From contig JAAVTG010000637.1 of the NCBI GenBank assembly GCA_011947345.1, positions 1 to 64,000 on the forward strand: a DNA stretch of 64,000 bases, in the 5' to 3' direction. The DNA is from Phytophthora quininea. Taxonomy: Eukaryota > Oomycota > Peronosporomycetes > Peronosporales > Peronosporaceae. Shown here piece by piece: positions 1 to 10,616 of this stretch. The position numbers and the translations under genes were made by a program. Position 1 is the first letter of the stretch. Each line of letters starts with the position of its first letter. The notes below the pieces were generated by a model. It had not been told where the DNA came from and ran no database searches. It saw only the letters and a program-made list of their open reading frames with translations.

Positions 1-149
1 ACGCACATGAATTCGGCGAACAGCTCGCGCTTCCAGGCGCTTTTGATGGCGAAGCGACTGGTGTTGACCGGCTGCTGGCCGCCGTTTATCTCGTGCGCCT
101 CCAGGTCCACGTAGCCGTGCTCGGTCTTGTCGGCGTGCGAGGCGGTCAT
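1..149 (-). CDS. N-terminal fragment, possibly an aquaporin/MIP channel
   Basis: A reading frame opens with ATG at 149 and runs off the left edge after 49 codons. It has a polar N-terminus, then a segment ending WKRELFAEF, which resembles the start of the first membrane helix of major intrinsic proteins (where AEF precedes the first transmembrane segment). No membrane span or NPA motif lies inside the window, so the family call is inference. Only the start is visible. Confidence 0.4.
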   Translation of the reverse strand, partial: MTASHADKTEHGYVDLEAHEINGGQQPVNTSRFAIKSAWKRELFAEFMC

Positions 150-1112
150 CTTGAACACTGCTGCTGGTTGAAGGGGAGTCGGCGGCCTCGAGCAAATTCG
201 GGAATGAGCTCAAAGCAATGCTGGCAGTCAGGAGGACTAGGCACACTAGGCCTCGTTTGACAGAGATTAACGGCGGCGACTTACCACCGCAGTAGCTGCC
301 CCAAGTTGAAGTTCAATGGACCAGTAGAGGTCCAGGACGTAGCTCTGCTAGCTTTGCCTCGCTCGACGACCGGCTCACACTTGTCTGGCGAGTGGCAAAA
401 CTTCAAGCCCTCGACCATCCTCTCGTGGGATGTTTGTGGCAAAATGCTGGAAATGATCGTCCAGTTGCTCGCGGTGGCGTGATCGCCGAGGAGCAGCAGC
501 AGTAGCATTAAAGCTGCTCGCCACCGAACTTCATGCTGCACTTCGGCAGTCGCAACTCCACTCACAAGATCTCTTGGTGTTGCGTGGACCATCTCAACAG
601 CAGTGTAGTCGCCGTTTAAACTCGGTGACAACATCCATTTCTCCCTCGTCCAGCTCGCTGAGTAAGCCCGCGAGGCTTACAAAGCTCGGCAATCCACGTG
701 ACTGCAGCCGCGTCAGTCCGCGCCGAACGTGCTGCACTTGCACCCGCTTGACGTTGAAGCTGCCCCGCCTGAGGATCCTTAACGGGCGTTTAACGCCTTC
801 GGATGGCGCCCAGCGATCGGGAAAACTGTTGACGTTGACACTTCCGGTCCCACAGCAAAAGCGATCAGCGAGAACTTCAACGTGCCCAAAGCTCCGGGAG
901 AACGTCGAGACGCCGAGCAAGCGAAGGCAGCAGGCATGGAGCGCCAGGAGGACGGCCGCAGCTCGGGAAGAAGCGTTGACGTCGACATAGTCTCGACGAA
1001 GGCGGCGATGGAGTGGCGAGTATAGTAAAACCAAGTAAGTCGGATTTCAGCCAATGAAAAACAGTCCGAGCAGTATTGAAAAAAGGGACCCAGCAAAAAG
1101 CTCGCGGCCAGC
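150..1112. other. No supported gene (963 bp)
   Basis: Open frames occur on both strands (for example 281-634 minus and 574-990 plus), but none has a recognisable domain, and they overlap one another. A plus-strand frame from about 795 to 1026 has fairly protein-like composition (acidic, Ala/Gly-rich, ending before TAG) but no clear start. It may be an exon of an unrecognised gene, or the promoter region of HBS1. Confidence 0.35.
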
Positions 1113-3641
1113 ATGAGCCGCCACCGGAACGTGCGCAACCGGGCGTACTCGTACGAGGACGAAGGTGCTAGCGACATATGCTTCTTCTCCTGGTTTTCCG
1201 AGTCTAACCGTGTGATTTTCACTAGACTACGACGAAGACTACGACGACTACGAGCGCCCATACTCCCCGGCTCCAGTTCGTGACTTTGAAGCTGGTCCTA
1301 CTAAAGTTAATAGTTTATTTACTTCTTTCTTTATTCTTGCAGATGCATTTATGTATCGGCGAGACTCGCCCAGTCGCCAGCGGTCGGTGTTTGCCTTCGT
1401 GGATCAGCAAGAGCAAGCGGTGGAGCAGCTGGAGCAGGAATTAGCAGCTCCAGAAAATGTAGGAGATGCTGGTGAGCGTTCATGTCGTCTATATATTTTT
1501 GTATAAATCGTATTGACGGTGATAATGCTGCAGAGATCCTGGACGCCATGGTGCCGCAGGTGCAACAAACTCTTGGGAGCAGATTTTCGGTGCAGCAAAT
1601 TACTCAAGAGCTCCGAAGTGCCAACTACGACGTGGACAAGACTGTCGTCGCACTGTTGGAAAAGGGCAAAGCGCCAGTTGCAACTGGCGGGGTGCTACCA
1701 CTGCAGATCCAGATACCGAGGCTCGAGGCGGTGGCGATGGCCATCGGCAACGAAGAGAAGGAGAAACGGGAGGAGGTGAAGCCCAAGAAGGAAATTGTGA
1801 TGCCCACACCAGCAAAGGGCAAAGCGATGGCAATTGGGACACCACTACCGTCGCCACCGAAGGCTGATGGGGAGGAGAAGAAGCCTAGAGTGTCAGCAGC
1901 GGATGCGGCCACCGCTGCCCCAACGATCACTCGCGCACAGACGCAGTTTACCCCCGCGGAAAGAAGGCATTCGAGCGTTCTGAGCGCAAGACGCAGGAAC
2001 AGGCAGAAAAACTCGAGGAGGAAGCGCGCAGTGGAGGCAAGACGAAGATCAGTATGGTGGTGATCGGCCACGTCGATGCTGGCAAGAGTACGATCACGGG
2101 ACACTTGCTGTACAAGCTAGGCTACGTCAGCAAGAGGCTCATGCACAAGTACGAGAAGGAGTCGCGTGAGGCCGGCAAGTCCTCGTTCGCATACGCCTGG
2201 GTCATGGATGCAGACGAAGAGGAGCGCTCTCGTGGTGTCACCATGGACGTTGGCACGAGCCACTTTGAAACATCCACGAAGCACGTGACGTTGTTGGACG
2301 CTCCTGGACACCGCGATTTCATCCCAAAGATGATTGCGGGGCTGCGCAGGCTGATGTGGCTGTGCTTGTTGTACCAGCGGTGACGGGTGAATTCGAGGCC
2401 GCTTTTGAAAACTCCGACAGACCAAGGAGCATACACTGCTAGTACGAAGCCTCGGCGTCGCGCAAATGGTTGTTGCGGTCAACAAAATGGACATGGTACG
2501 TGGTATCGATGATGTAGGGTATGTATTGTGGAGGCTGAGAATTGCGAACGCTTGCATAGGTCGAGTGGGATAAGGAGCGCTTCGACAACATCGTAAAATC
2601 GCTCTCGGCGTTCCTCCAGAACGTTGGATTCCGCTTGAAGAACTTACGTTTCGTGCCTCTCAGCGGCATGACCGGGGCCAACCTGGAAAAGACAGCAGCT
2701 GATGAATGCCCGTGGTATTCGGGCCCCTCGCTGGTGGAGGCTATTGGTAAGTGGCACAAGTCGTTCGACAACTCTTCATCTGCTGATGACATGTGGATTT
2801 GGTGCAGATACGTTTGCTCCTCCGCAGCGCCAGATCTCCAAGCCTTTCCGCATGACGGTCTCAGACGTGTCCAAATCGATGAGTCTGGGCCAAACCATTT
2901 CAGGTCGCGTGTATGCTGGCGCTGCTGCGACTGGCGACTCGGTGAGTGTTGCGTGTGCTGGGCGATAGTATTACGTTATTTAAGCACACTGCTGCTTGTG
3001 CTTGCAGTTCCTTCTGATGCCAATCGGACTCCCTCTGACAGTGAAAGGTGAGCGAGTAGAGCGATGCTATTGGCCTTAGTTGGTCTTAAACTCTAACGAA
3101 ATGGATGAAATTGTCTGTGCAGGAATGGAGCAAGATGGCGAGGCGTGCACACTTGCTCGCGCTGGAGACACTATCGAGATGGGCGTCACTGGTATTGACC
3201 CCTCCGCCTTGACGTACGTTAACAATTTATTGCCATCTTCCTGCTCAATCCCAACAACACTCTTTTCTTTGCAGTACTGGCAGCATCCTTTGCTCAATCG
3301 CATCGCCCGTGAGACTGGCAAAGAAGTTTGAGGCCAAGATCATGACCATGCCCGCCGTGGAAGTGCCTCTGGTGAAGGGAACGTACATGACGATCCACAT
3401 GCACAATGTGGACGAACCTGTTAACATTACGCGCCTAGTGAGCATTCTGAGCAAGACGGGCGAGGTGGAGAGGAAGAAACCGCGCTGCATCACTCGCGAT
3501 CGCTCTGCAGTGGTGCAAATTACGGCGCAGCGCTCGCTTTGCCTAGAGGAATTTGCGAGCTACCGCCAGCTCGGTCGCTTCACTTTGCGGGATCGAGGCA
3601 AGACGCTGGCTGCAGGAATTATCACGCAGATCATCGCTTAG
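1113..3641 (+). CDS. HBS1: HBS1-like translational GTPase (ribosome rescue)
   Basis: HBS1 is the eRF3/EF-1alpha-like GTPase that works with Dom34/Pelota to split stalled ribosomes in the cytoplasm. The N-terminus starts [17 protein letters not shown] and matches the HBS1 family, followed by an acidic YDEDYDDYE stretch and a UBA-like region. The GTPase motifs are present: G1 GHVDAGKST near 2069, G3 DAPGH near 2300, G4 NKMD near 2485. EF-Tu-like domains 2 and 3 end at 3641. I infer introns at about 1165-1225, 1295-1342, 1472-1533, 2495-2559, 2746-2807, 2941-3006, 3049-3122 and 3212-3273. The frame breaks three times by one base (C-run 1951-1955, G-run 2338-2341, near 2415). All three are repaired by one added base, so they look like sequence error. 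Confidence 0.9.
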
Positions 3642-3814
3642 ATTTTCTCGGTGTCGACACTGCTCACTCTGCCCACTTCCGTAGATGAACGATAAGGTTA
3701 TGGGATAAAGAAGTGGATAAACATTCAGACATACAAGCGCAAGGAGTATTACCTCCCCGCGCTCTTTATTGTTGTGGCTTTCAAACCTCCAAGTACGATG
3801 TAGGGCTTCATTGC

Positions 3815-5170
3815 CTACTCCTTGAGCGCGTCGAGCTCACCGTCCTCCTGCAGCTGCTGGACGATATCCAATCCACCGATAAGCTCGCCGTTCACGTAGA
3901 GCTGTGGGAATGTGGGCCAGTTCGAGTACTTCTTCAGCCCCTGACGAACGCTGTCGTCCGTGAGGATGTCAAAGTAGTCGTACTTGAAGCCCTCAGCATC
4001 GAGGATCTCTACGAGCTTGCGGCTAAATCCGCACTGCGGCGCCTTGGGCGAGCCCTTGATGAAGATCATGACACGCGCGCGATTAATCAGCTGCTCGTAC
4101 TTGTTTTCCTTTTGGCCTTCTTCTCAACGCCAAGCTGCTCACTCAACTCTCCATCTTCCGCCATCTCGTTGAGGATATCAAGACCGCCAATCAGCTTGCC
4201 CTTAACGTATAGCTGCGGGTACGTAGGCCAGTTGGAGAACTTCTTTAGTCCTTGACGTACCTGCTCGTCACTTAGAATATCAAACGAGCTGAAGCCGATC
4301 TGGTGGTCACGCAGGAGCTGCACCGTCTTCTTGCTAAAGCCACACTTTGGCTCCGACGGAGTGCCTTTCATGAACAGCAGCACGGGGCCGAGTTCACCAG
4401 CGCACGCAGACTCTCCTGGAAGGCTGCTTCGGCTTCCTCGACATTCTTCGTCAGCCCTAGCTGCTCCACAATCGACCCTTCACTTTTCATCTCCTTGACA
4501 ATGTCCAGTCCTCCGATCAACGACCCGTTCACATAGAGTTGTGGGAAGGTGGGCCAGTTGGAGAACTGCTTGAGTCCCTGACGCACTTCCTCGTCGTTCA
4601 GAATGTCAAACGTGCCGAACTGGATCTTCTCGTCGTTCAGCAGCGCCACCATCTGCCGACTGAAGCCGCACTTTGGCTCCGTAGGGTTGCCCTTCATGAA
4701 GAGCATCACGGGGACGCGCTGATGAGCTTCTTGAGTCGGTACTGCAGTGCCTCCTCCAGAGGCTTGGGGGCCTCCTCGGCCGTGGGGGTGGACGCGCTGC
4801 TGGTCTTGGCCACGCTTTTGCTCAGGACGTCCACGCGCTTGGCCAGCTCCGCCACGTTAGCGCCCTCGAGCTTGTCCAGCACGGCGCGGCCCTGCGCGAT
4901 GACGAAAGTGGGCACGACGGCGATCTGAAAGCGCTCCGAGAGCTCCGGCAGCTCCTCGGCCGCCACCTTCAGGAAGCGGATGCGCGGGTGCAGCGTGGCC
5001 AGCTGCCGCACCACGACGTCCAGCTGGCCGTTGGGGCGGCACAGCTCGTGGAACTCGGCCCAGAAGAAGGTCACAGACAGCGTCGACTCGCGCGCGGTGG
5101 CCTCGTCGAACTGCGCCGCGCTCTGCACGCTCAAGATGCTGCCGGTGATTGCCGCCATCCTGGTCACCAA
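3815..5170 (-). CDS. PICOT-type monothiol glutaredoxin, Trx plus three Grx domains
   Basis: This family (Grx3/Grx4/PICOT; GRXS17 in plants) binds [2Fe-2S] clusters with glutathione and handles cytosolic iron and redox signalling. The N-terminal domain (about 4830-5150) is thioredoxin-like but has lost the CxxC pair: the active-site position reads FHELCRPNG. Three Grx domains follow, each with the CGFS signature (CGFSRQ, CGFSKK, CGFSRK) and a [11 protein letters not shown] or [11 protein letters not shown] glutathione-binding segment. Trx plus three Grx is the plant-like arrangement; animals and yeast have fewer Grx units. One-base losses separate the domains (G-runs 4710-4713 and 4384-4387, CC at 4108-4109). 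Translation could start at 5170 or at a second Met at 5158. Confidence 0.9.
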
Positions 5171-5669
5171 GGAAATGGCGAGACGAGTCGTACAAGGTCA
5201 AACCCTGCACAAACCGATTGTTCAATCGATTTTGGACCCAGAAGTCAATATTATTTGTCTGCAAGAATAAAAAGCAATGGCACCAAGGACATTGACACCT
5301 GCGTTGACCTCCATGGGCTTCACGAAAAGCGTCTCCAAAATGAGTCGCTCAAGAGATCCAAACGAGTTCTTCGATGAGAATATCGGCCACGACAGCGAAA
5401 AACGAGGAACAGACAACACAAGCCGAGGAAGCCTACTCGTCAAGAATTTTACAGGACCAGACACAACTGGAGCGCCTTGACGTGGAATGGGATGGACATT
5501 CGCGCCTAGTGCCGAATTGCAGAGTCCTGGGCTGTGATTTCGACGGGTGTGGGGCATATCCGTGCCAACGGCCCAATATTTTCGCGTTCGCAATCGTCTA
5601 CAACGATTTCGGAGGCGCTGGAAAAGAATCTAGCTGTGGCGATACCAGTCTCCGAATTCCGTGGAGTTT
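5171..5669. other. Intergenic, no supported gene (499 bp)
   Basis: The stretch lies between the divergent-facing start of PICOT and the stop of the WD40 gene. A plus-strand open frame at 5277-5480, continued in a second frame to about 5718, has no recognised domain. It may be chance or a decayed small gene. Confidence 0.3.
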
Positions 5670-7404
5670 TCAAAGCCCCATTAGCATGTGCTTGAACTCT
5701 TGGACTTGGTCCCCGTGACCTTCCGACCCGTCGGTTTGCTGGCGTGGTGTTTGGATAGCTGGAGGAACTGGCGAAGGAGAATCGTGCCCATGTTGAAGCC
5801 TCAGTCGTGTCGGTGACGGCAGTTCAGCTTGAGCTATTGTAGCAGGATTCCCTCGTCGACCTTCATGGTCCATTCCGAACGACGGCGGCAGCAGCATGAT
5901 TTCTCGGACCTTTCGCTTTCGTGGTGCCATCAACATACTCACAGTATTCACAGCAGTGGAGGGACTAGACGGGTCGTCAGGAAGTACTGCGCTACTCGCC
6001 GCGGTTGCAGCTGTCGCCGGCGTGGTTGTTGACAGCAGCGAGGCAACAACCGGCGGCTCTTTCTTGTGAAATTGCTTGACGAGGGCTCCGTTGCTGAAGT
6101 TCCACATCTTCAATTGTTCGCCTTCGTGGGACCCCGTAAGAAGCCGTCGACCTGCGTGATCGAAGCAAATGCACGTCACGGGGCTGTCGATGTGTGCGTG
6201 GGTAAAGCTTGAGATCTCGTCTCCAGTTTCGGCGCTCCATGTTTTGATAGCGGACTCGGCGTCCATGGCAGCCGTCACGACTTGGTGGAAGACGCTGTTG
6301 TAGGATGTCAACCGCAGTGGTCTCTCTAATGGAGCTCCGCCACGAAGTTTGGACTTTCGGCCGCTTGGTAGGCCTGTAGCTGGAGTATCATCACTTTCGT
6401 CACCCTGCGAACTCGTGCCAGCAGGAGCTTTGATTTGCCAGCGGGTAAGCTGCGCTGTCGCTGTCATTAGACAGGGCTGTTTGGCGTCAAAAAGTAGTGC
6501 TGACACGCGATTCTCAGCACTCAAAGTCGCCCCAGCACCAGCAGAGCCATGCAATGCTGCTGCCGCTGATCCAGATCCATGACTTGCTACAACGCTACCG
6601 CCTAAAGACCCGCCTCGATGACGATCCACGACAAACGTTTGCAGACAGCGATGGTTCCTTACGTCCCAGACTTTGACAGTGTTATCAGCAGCAGCAGACA
6701 CAATTTGGAAATTGTCATCATCACTAATGAGGTGAAGCACCGAGCTGGTATGTCCTTTCAACGTGGCCACCGCTCGCTGAGAGCTGTCCGGGTTCCAAAT
6801 GTGAATGTCTCGCTCCATGCCACAGCTTGCAATGAGTCTAGTACTTCCGCACCACGCCAGATCAAACACTCTTTTGCGATGACGAGTGTACTCGAACTTG
6901 ACCACCAGCCGATCGACATCCAAGATGGACACAGTAGCGTCCAGCGAAGTGGCCACGACCGCTCTCATGTCGTGGACCCACTTGACGCGCGTGATCCAGT
7001 CGGTGTGCTTTTGGAACTTGTCGCGAGAGGAGAACCCTGGGACTCAAGAACGGCACTACCAGCTGGATTGCCGCCACCGCCACCAACAACGCTGGTGTTC
7101 GTGGTGGTGACGGCTGGCGTTTGGCTTGGATTTCCTGCTGCTTTATTTCTTGGGACCACAACTGAAGATGCTGAAGCCGAAGCAGAATTGATGTTGGTGG
7201 TGCTCGACCTGTAGCTTGGCTGCCCTGTTTCCCTGGCCTCTGCCGTGGAGACGCTATAGCTCTCAGCATTGAAGCCTCGATCTCGCGCGAAGTAAGCCCT
7301 TGCTGGCCATCTTCGTCCCGGTCCACAGCAGCAGTGCGACGCAGCCTTGCCGCGGGATTGCTCGCCGCCGCCGACCTGCCGCTCGATCTGTGCTGTTGCG
7401 ACAC
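5670..7404 (-). CDS. WD40-repeat protein, WDR49/WDR64-like
   Basis: A beta-propeller scaffold. The N-terminal 130 residues are low-complexity (Gln, Ser, Ala, Gly). WD-type blades follow, for example LAWCGSTRLIASCGMERDI, then HIWNP, then GHTSSVLHL, then VKVWDVRNHRCLQTF, and later LLTGSHEGEQLKMWNF. The cysteine-containing MERDIxxWNP blade followed by VKVWDxRNHxCLQT is typical of the WDR49/WDR64 group, often linked to cilia in other eukaryotes; the link here is inference. The C-terminal 120 residues are Pro/Ser-rich and disordered. Two one-base breaks split the N-terminus (C-run 7035-7037, and near 7255). The ATG at 7404 is chosen as the most upstream consistent start, head-to-head with the next gene. 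Confidence 0.75.
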
Positions 7405-7474
7405 CTAATCTTGCCCACCAAACTCGACTTGTCTCCACTATACATAGCCGAGGTCGGAAGAAGTCGGAGCAACG

Positions 7475-7492
7475 CGCTTCATTGTCCAACTT
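7475..7492 (+). promoter_or_regulatory. Oomycete initiator-like element
   Basis: The sequence GCTTCATTGTCCAACTT matches the oomycete initiator pattern (TCAYTYY core followed by CA and T/A-rich bases). It lies 12-29 bases before the ATG at 7504, the usual short oomycete leader distance. Transcription start is inferred, not shown. Confidence 0.45.
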
Positions 7493-7503
7493 ACTCGAGA
7501 TCA

Positions 7504-8622
7504 ATGGGAGGCGGACCCGCGAGCGCCGACGTGGTGCGCTCGTCCTGCTTCGTGACGTTCCCCGAGCGGGCGCAGGCCGAGCCCGTGCCCGTGGACGCCT
7601 GGTACCTGTTCGCCGCCGGCCTGACGTTCCTGCGGCGCCTGGCGCGCGACCGCGTGGGCGACGAGATGCCCATCGCGCTGCTACTGCAGCAGCCAGGGGA
7701 CGAGGCCGGCGAGCGCCGCTACGTGAGCGTGAGCAGTAACACGGTGCTGCAGAGGGCGCTGCAAGAGACCTTCGACTGCCCCGACAAGGCACTGGTGCTG
7801 CACGTGATCGACGTGAGCAAAGTGCGCGGCCAGAAGAAGGTCCACGTGCGCCCAGAAGTCAACCCGAACGTGTCGCCCGAGCCGGTGGAGCCCATGGGGC
7901 TCGTGTTTCCGACGCTGTCGGTGGACGGTCTCGAGACCCCGACGGCCGTGGAGGTGCCGGCAGCCCAAGTGAACGAGACGTCGCTGTACGAGCAGATGAG
8001 TCGCTCCATGTTCAACTACAGGAAGGACGACAGCGTGCGGTGGAGTGCAGGCTCGGCGAGGCTGGACAAGCCCAGTAAAACGCTGTCGCAGAGCGCGTTC
8101 TTCGTGGAGGAGAGGGATTACACGAGGAGAAATGCAGCCACGCGAGCTCCGAAGGAAGAGCAGCAACAAGAAAGGGAGACGGAGGACAAACAGACAGCTC
8201 CGATGGCACTAGAAGCGGTGGGCGCGTCGCTCTCGGGTGTCGGTGCGTCGCTTGCAAGCGCGTCGCTCCCACCAGCCAAGAAATTGGACGATGAGGAAGA
8301 AGAGGAGGCTGACGCGGCTGACATTCCAATGGCGACGGTAGTGGAGACTCCCGACGCGACGCAGATCCCGAGCGACTACGTGATGCTGGAGCTGCAGACA
8401 AGTGCGGGACTGCCGGAAGTGCCGGCAAACTCCAGCTCGACGTACTTTATCTCCTCTCGCTGGGCCGACCAGGCCGACGAGATGAGTGCGTCCATGCGGC
8501 TCGAGCGTCCACCGTCGATGCCGCGCGTCACGCCTGTCCCCGCCGCCCGCAGCGTGGGCAACATTCGCCCCCACGCCAATCTCGAGGACTCGTTTGTGAT
8601 CCTCGAGAGACATGAGCTGTAG
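7504..8622 (+). CDS. Unrecognised protein with PB1-like N-terminus and acidic linker
   Basis: The gene is a single uninterrupted frame of 372 codons. The first 110 residues look like a compact beta/alpha fold, with a KVRGQKKVHV strand after a predicted helix, loosely resembling PB1 domains; I do not recognise it firmly. The middle is Ser/Ala/Glu-rich with an EEEEE run. The C-terminal half holds two short hydrophobic sites after acidic or polar residues: SDYVMLELQ (about 8367-8393) and EDSFVILE close to the C-terminus (about 8584-8607). Both fit the W/F/Y-x-x-L/I/V core of Atg8-interacting motifs. If both features hold, it would resemble an NBR1/p62-type adaptor; that is inference. It is expressed divergently from the WD40 gene, 99 bp away. 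Confidence 0.6.
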   Translation: MGGGPASADVVRSSCFVTFPERAQAEPVPVDAWYLFAAGLTFLRRLARDRVGDEMPIALLLQQPGDEAGERRYVSVSSNTVLQRALQETFDCPDKALVLHVIDVSKVRGQKKVHVRPEVNPNVSPEPVEPMGLVFPTLSVDGLETPTAVEVPAAQVNETSLYEQMSRSMFNYRKDDSVRWSAGSARLDKPSKTLSQSAFFVEERDYTRRNAATRAPKEEQQQERETEDKQTAPMALEAVGASLSGVGASLASASLPPAKKLDDEEEEEADAADIPMATVVETPDATQIPSDYVMLELQTSAGLPEVPANSSSTYFISSRWADQADEMSASMRLERPPSMPRVTPVPAARSVGNIRPHANLEDSFVILERHEL

Positions 8623-8749
8623 ACGACTGCGACGTCATCTAAGTAGAACTAGACGAAGAGAGGCGAGCCAAGCGACATAGAGGCATTCTGTAGACGACGC
8701 TGAGAATATTTAAGATTTGATCATTGCTACCTTGCTACTCCATCCTTCT

Positions 8750-9491
8750 TCACGAGGCATTGGTATCATTTTGGCAGACGTTCGCAAGCTCTGGACGCTC
8801 CTCAGTAATTCCTGCTGGTCGTGGCAGCCACAGCGCAGCCATCTCGGCAGCGTAGTCTGGAGCGGAGGCGACATACTGGAGCTCCACCGTCCGAAGCGCG
8901 TTCGCCTCAGCTTCCCACTCCTCCTCCGTGCCCCGCTCCAGCAGTGCCAGATACTTTGGCTGCTTCCGTTGTCGACCGGCAGCAGCATTTTGAGGTGGCG
9001 TCTCCTGGCGAATGCGCTTCCTGCGCAGTCTTCTCGTCTGATTAGCACGCCGTCGATTTTCAATACGTCTCTCCTGTGCGTCTTGAGCTGCTCGCTGCTC
9101 GTTCTCGGCTTTCATGGCCGCATTGGCAGCGAAGAACTCGTCGACACTGCTCTCTCCATGGACCACTTGCTGCTTATACATGGTCCAGACACTGGCGTGG
9201 TGTCTCTTGTGGTGCGCCACGATGTTCCCCTGCGGAAGGTCGGGGAGCACTTGAGCGACTCCCCACGGCCCCGAATTGCTGCGGCTGCGTCACTTTCTGA
9301 ATGCCGTCCTCACGCCCCAGTAGTTTGCAGAACTTGCAGACGGCCACACGCACGTCTCCAGTGACCGGGTCGCTCTCCGTCAGCACTGGCTGTAGTGCCA
9401 GCTCCACTGCGTACTGGGGATACCATCTGAGCTCGCTATCGAGCTGCTGCTGCTGCCGTAGCGCTGTGCTGGCGGCGCCGGCGACCACCAT
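8750..9491 (-). CDS. Small BED/C2H2-like zinc-finger protein, oomycete family
   Basis: The N-terminal half has CKFCKLLGRED, then after one frame break NIVAHHKRHHASVWTMY. Together this gives a C-x2-C ... H-x3-H zinc-finger pattern like the CxFC...QHLxxQHxxxWxxY proteins expanded in Phytophthora. The C-terminal half is a basic, Arg-rich helix (about 8990-9080) and then an acidic and hydrophobic tail. The frame break lies at a GGGG run near 9270 and is repaired by removing one G. ATG 9491 is preferred; an upstream in-frame Met at 9545 is possible. Function is unknown; nucleic-acid binding is inferred from the finger and the basic region. Confidence 0.55.
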
Positions 9492-9622
9492 GGCGCATGG
9501 TATCGAAAAACGTCCGACATGGCTACATGGTGTACTTGATCTCACTATCGCGGTCTATAAAAATTCGTTTCTCTCGCCGTTTGTATAGTTGACTCGCATC
9601 CAGTATGCCGACAGCCTCCTAC

Positions 9623-9635
9623 CCATTCATTTGCT
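9623..9635 (+). promoter_or_regulatory. Initiator-like element of RPS5
   Basis: CCATTCATTTGCT, followed by a pyrimidine-rich stretch, precedes the ribosomal protein gene by about 75 bases. It matches the oomycete TCAYTYY core. Assignment rests on the motif and position only. Confidence 0.4.
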
Positions 9636-9707
9636 CGCTGCTTTCGCTCGCCGCCCTTGCTGCGACGCCACTCTCGTCTCGAATTCATCCTCGGAAACTC
9701 TCTCAAC

Positions 9708-10374
9708 ATGGCGGAAGTTGCTACTGAAGTGAAGCTCTTTAACAAGTGGTAGGTGCCTATAGCAGAACTAATATAGTCTAGAACAGCAGCAGCTAATCCA
9801 TCGCCTCCTCTCCCCCACCTTCCAGGTCGTACGATGACATCAGCATCGCCGCCGACATCTCGCTGGAGGACTACATTGCCGTCAAGGGCAAGGCCGCCAC
9901 GTTCCTGCCCCACACGGCGCAGCGCTACCAGAAGAAGCGCTTCCGCAAGGCGCAGTGCCCCATCGTGGAGCGCCTCGTGAACGCGCTCATGCGCAAGGGT
10001 CGCAACTCTGGCAAGAAGCTCAAGGCCGCCCGCATCGTCAAGCACACGCTTGAGATCATCCACCTGCTGACGGACCGCAACCCGCTGCAGGTGGTCGTGG
10101 AGGCCGTGATCAAGTCAGGCCCCGCGAGGACTCGACCCGCGTCGGCTCGGCCGGTGTGGTGCGTCGCCAGGGCGTGGATGTCTCGCCCTTCCGTCGCGTC
10201 AACCAGGCGCTGTACCTGATCGCCACGGGCGCCCGCGAAGCCTCGTTCCGCAACGTCAAGACCATCGCCGAGTGCCTGGCTGACGAGCTCATCAACGCCT
10301 CCAAGGGCTCGTCCAACAGCTACGCCATTAAGAAGAAGGACGAGATCGAGCGTGTGGCCAAGGCCAACAGATAA
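9708..10374 (+). CDS. RPS5: 40S ribosomal protein S5 (uS7)
   Basis: uS7 sits in the head of the small ribosomal subunit near the exit site and contacts mRNA and tRNA. Exon 1 (9708-9748) encodes [14 protein letters not shown] and joins exon 2 after an intron at 9749-9825. The eukaryotic uS7 sequence is easy to recognise: [48 protein letters not shown] and the C-terminal [18 protein letters not shown]. One C is missing from the run at 10120-10123, shifting the frame inside an essential gene, which is best read as sequence error. Codon use is strongly GC-ending, as expected for a highly expressed gene. Confidence 0.95.
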
Positions 10375-10616
10375 GCGGCTTTAGCTGCGGGTGGATGGCC
10401 AATGGCAGAATTCAGGGAACAAACAGGTGCTACAGGACTCGAGTTTTGGCTCTGGAGCTGCTGCTGTCGCCTCCGCTCGACATTGGAAGGTCCGACTTTC
10501 GCTTTTTATTCGTTGCTGAATAAAACGTGATACACCGAGTTGTTGAGAGCACGAACAAGTCTGTCTTTTTGCGTCTATGGTTGCTGGTGTCTGTACAGGG
10601 ACTGAGTTTGGTTTGG

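Noticed and set aside
281..1034. Overlapping ORFs upstream of HBS1 as new genes
   Set aside because: Both strands are open because of composition; no domain, no initiator and no consistent exon structure.
1113..3641. Programmed ribosomal frameshifting in HBS1
   Set aside because: Three breaks in one gene, each mended by one base in or near short runs, with the same pattern in unrelated genes. Sequencing error explains all of them.
6965..7792. Long minus-strand ORF antisense to the gene at 7504
   Set aside because: The N-terminal half is an Arg/Pro/Ala-rich shadow of the GC-rich coding strand. Only the part below about 7250 belongs to the WD40 gene.
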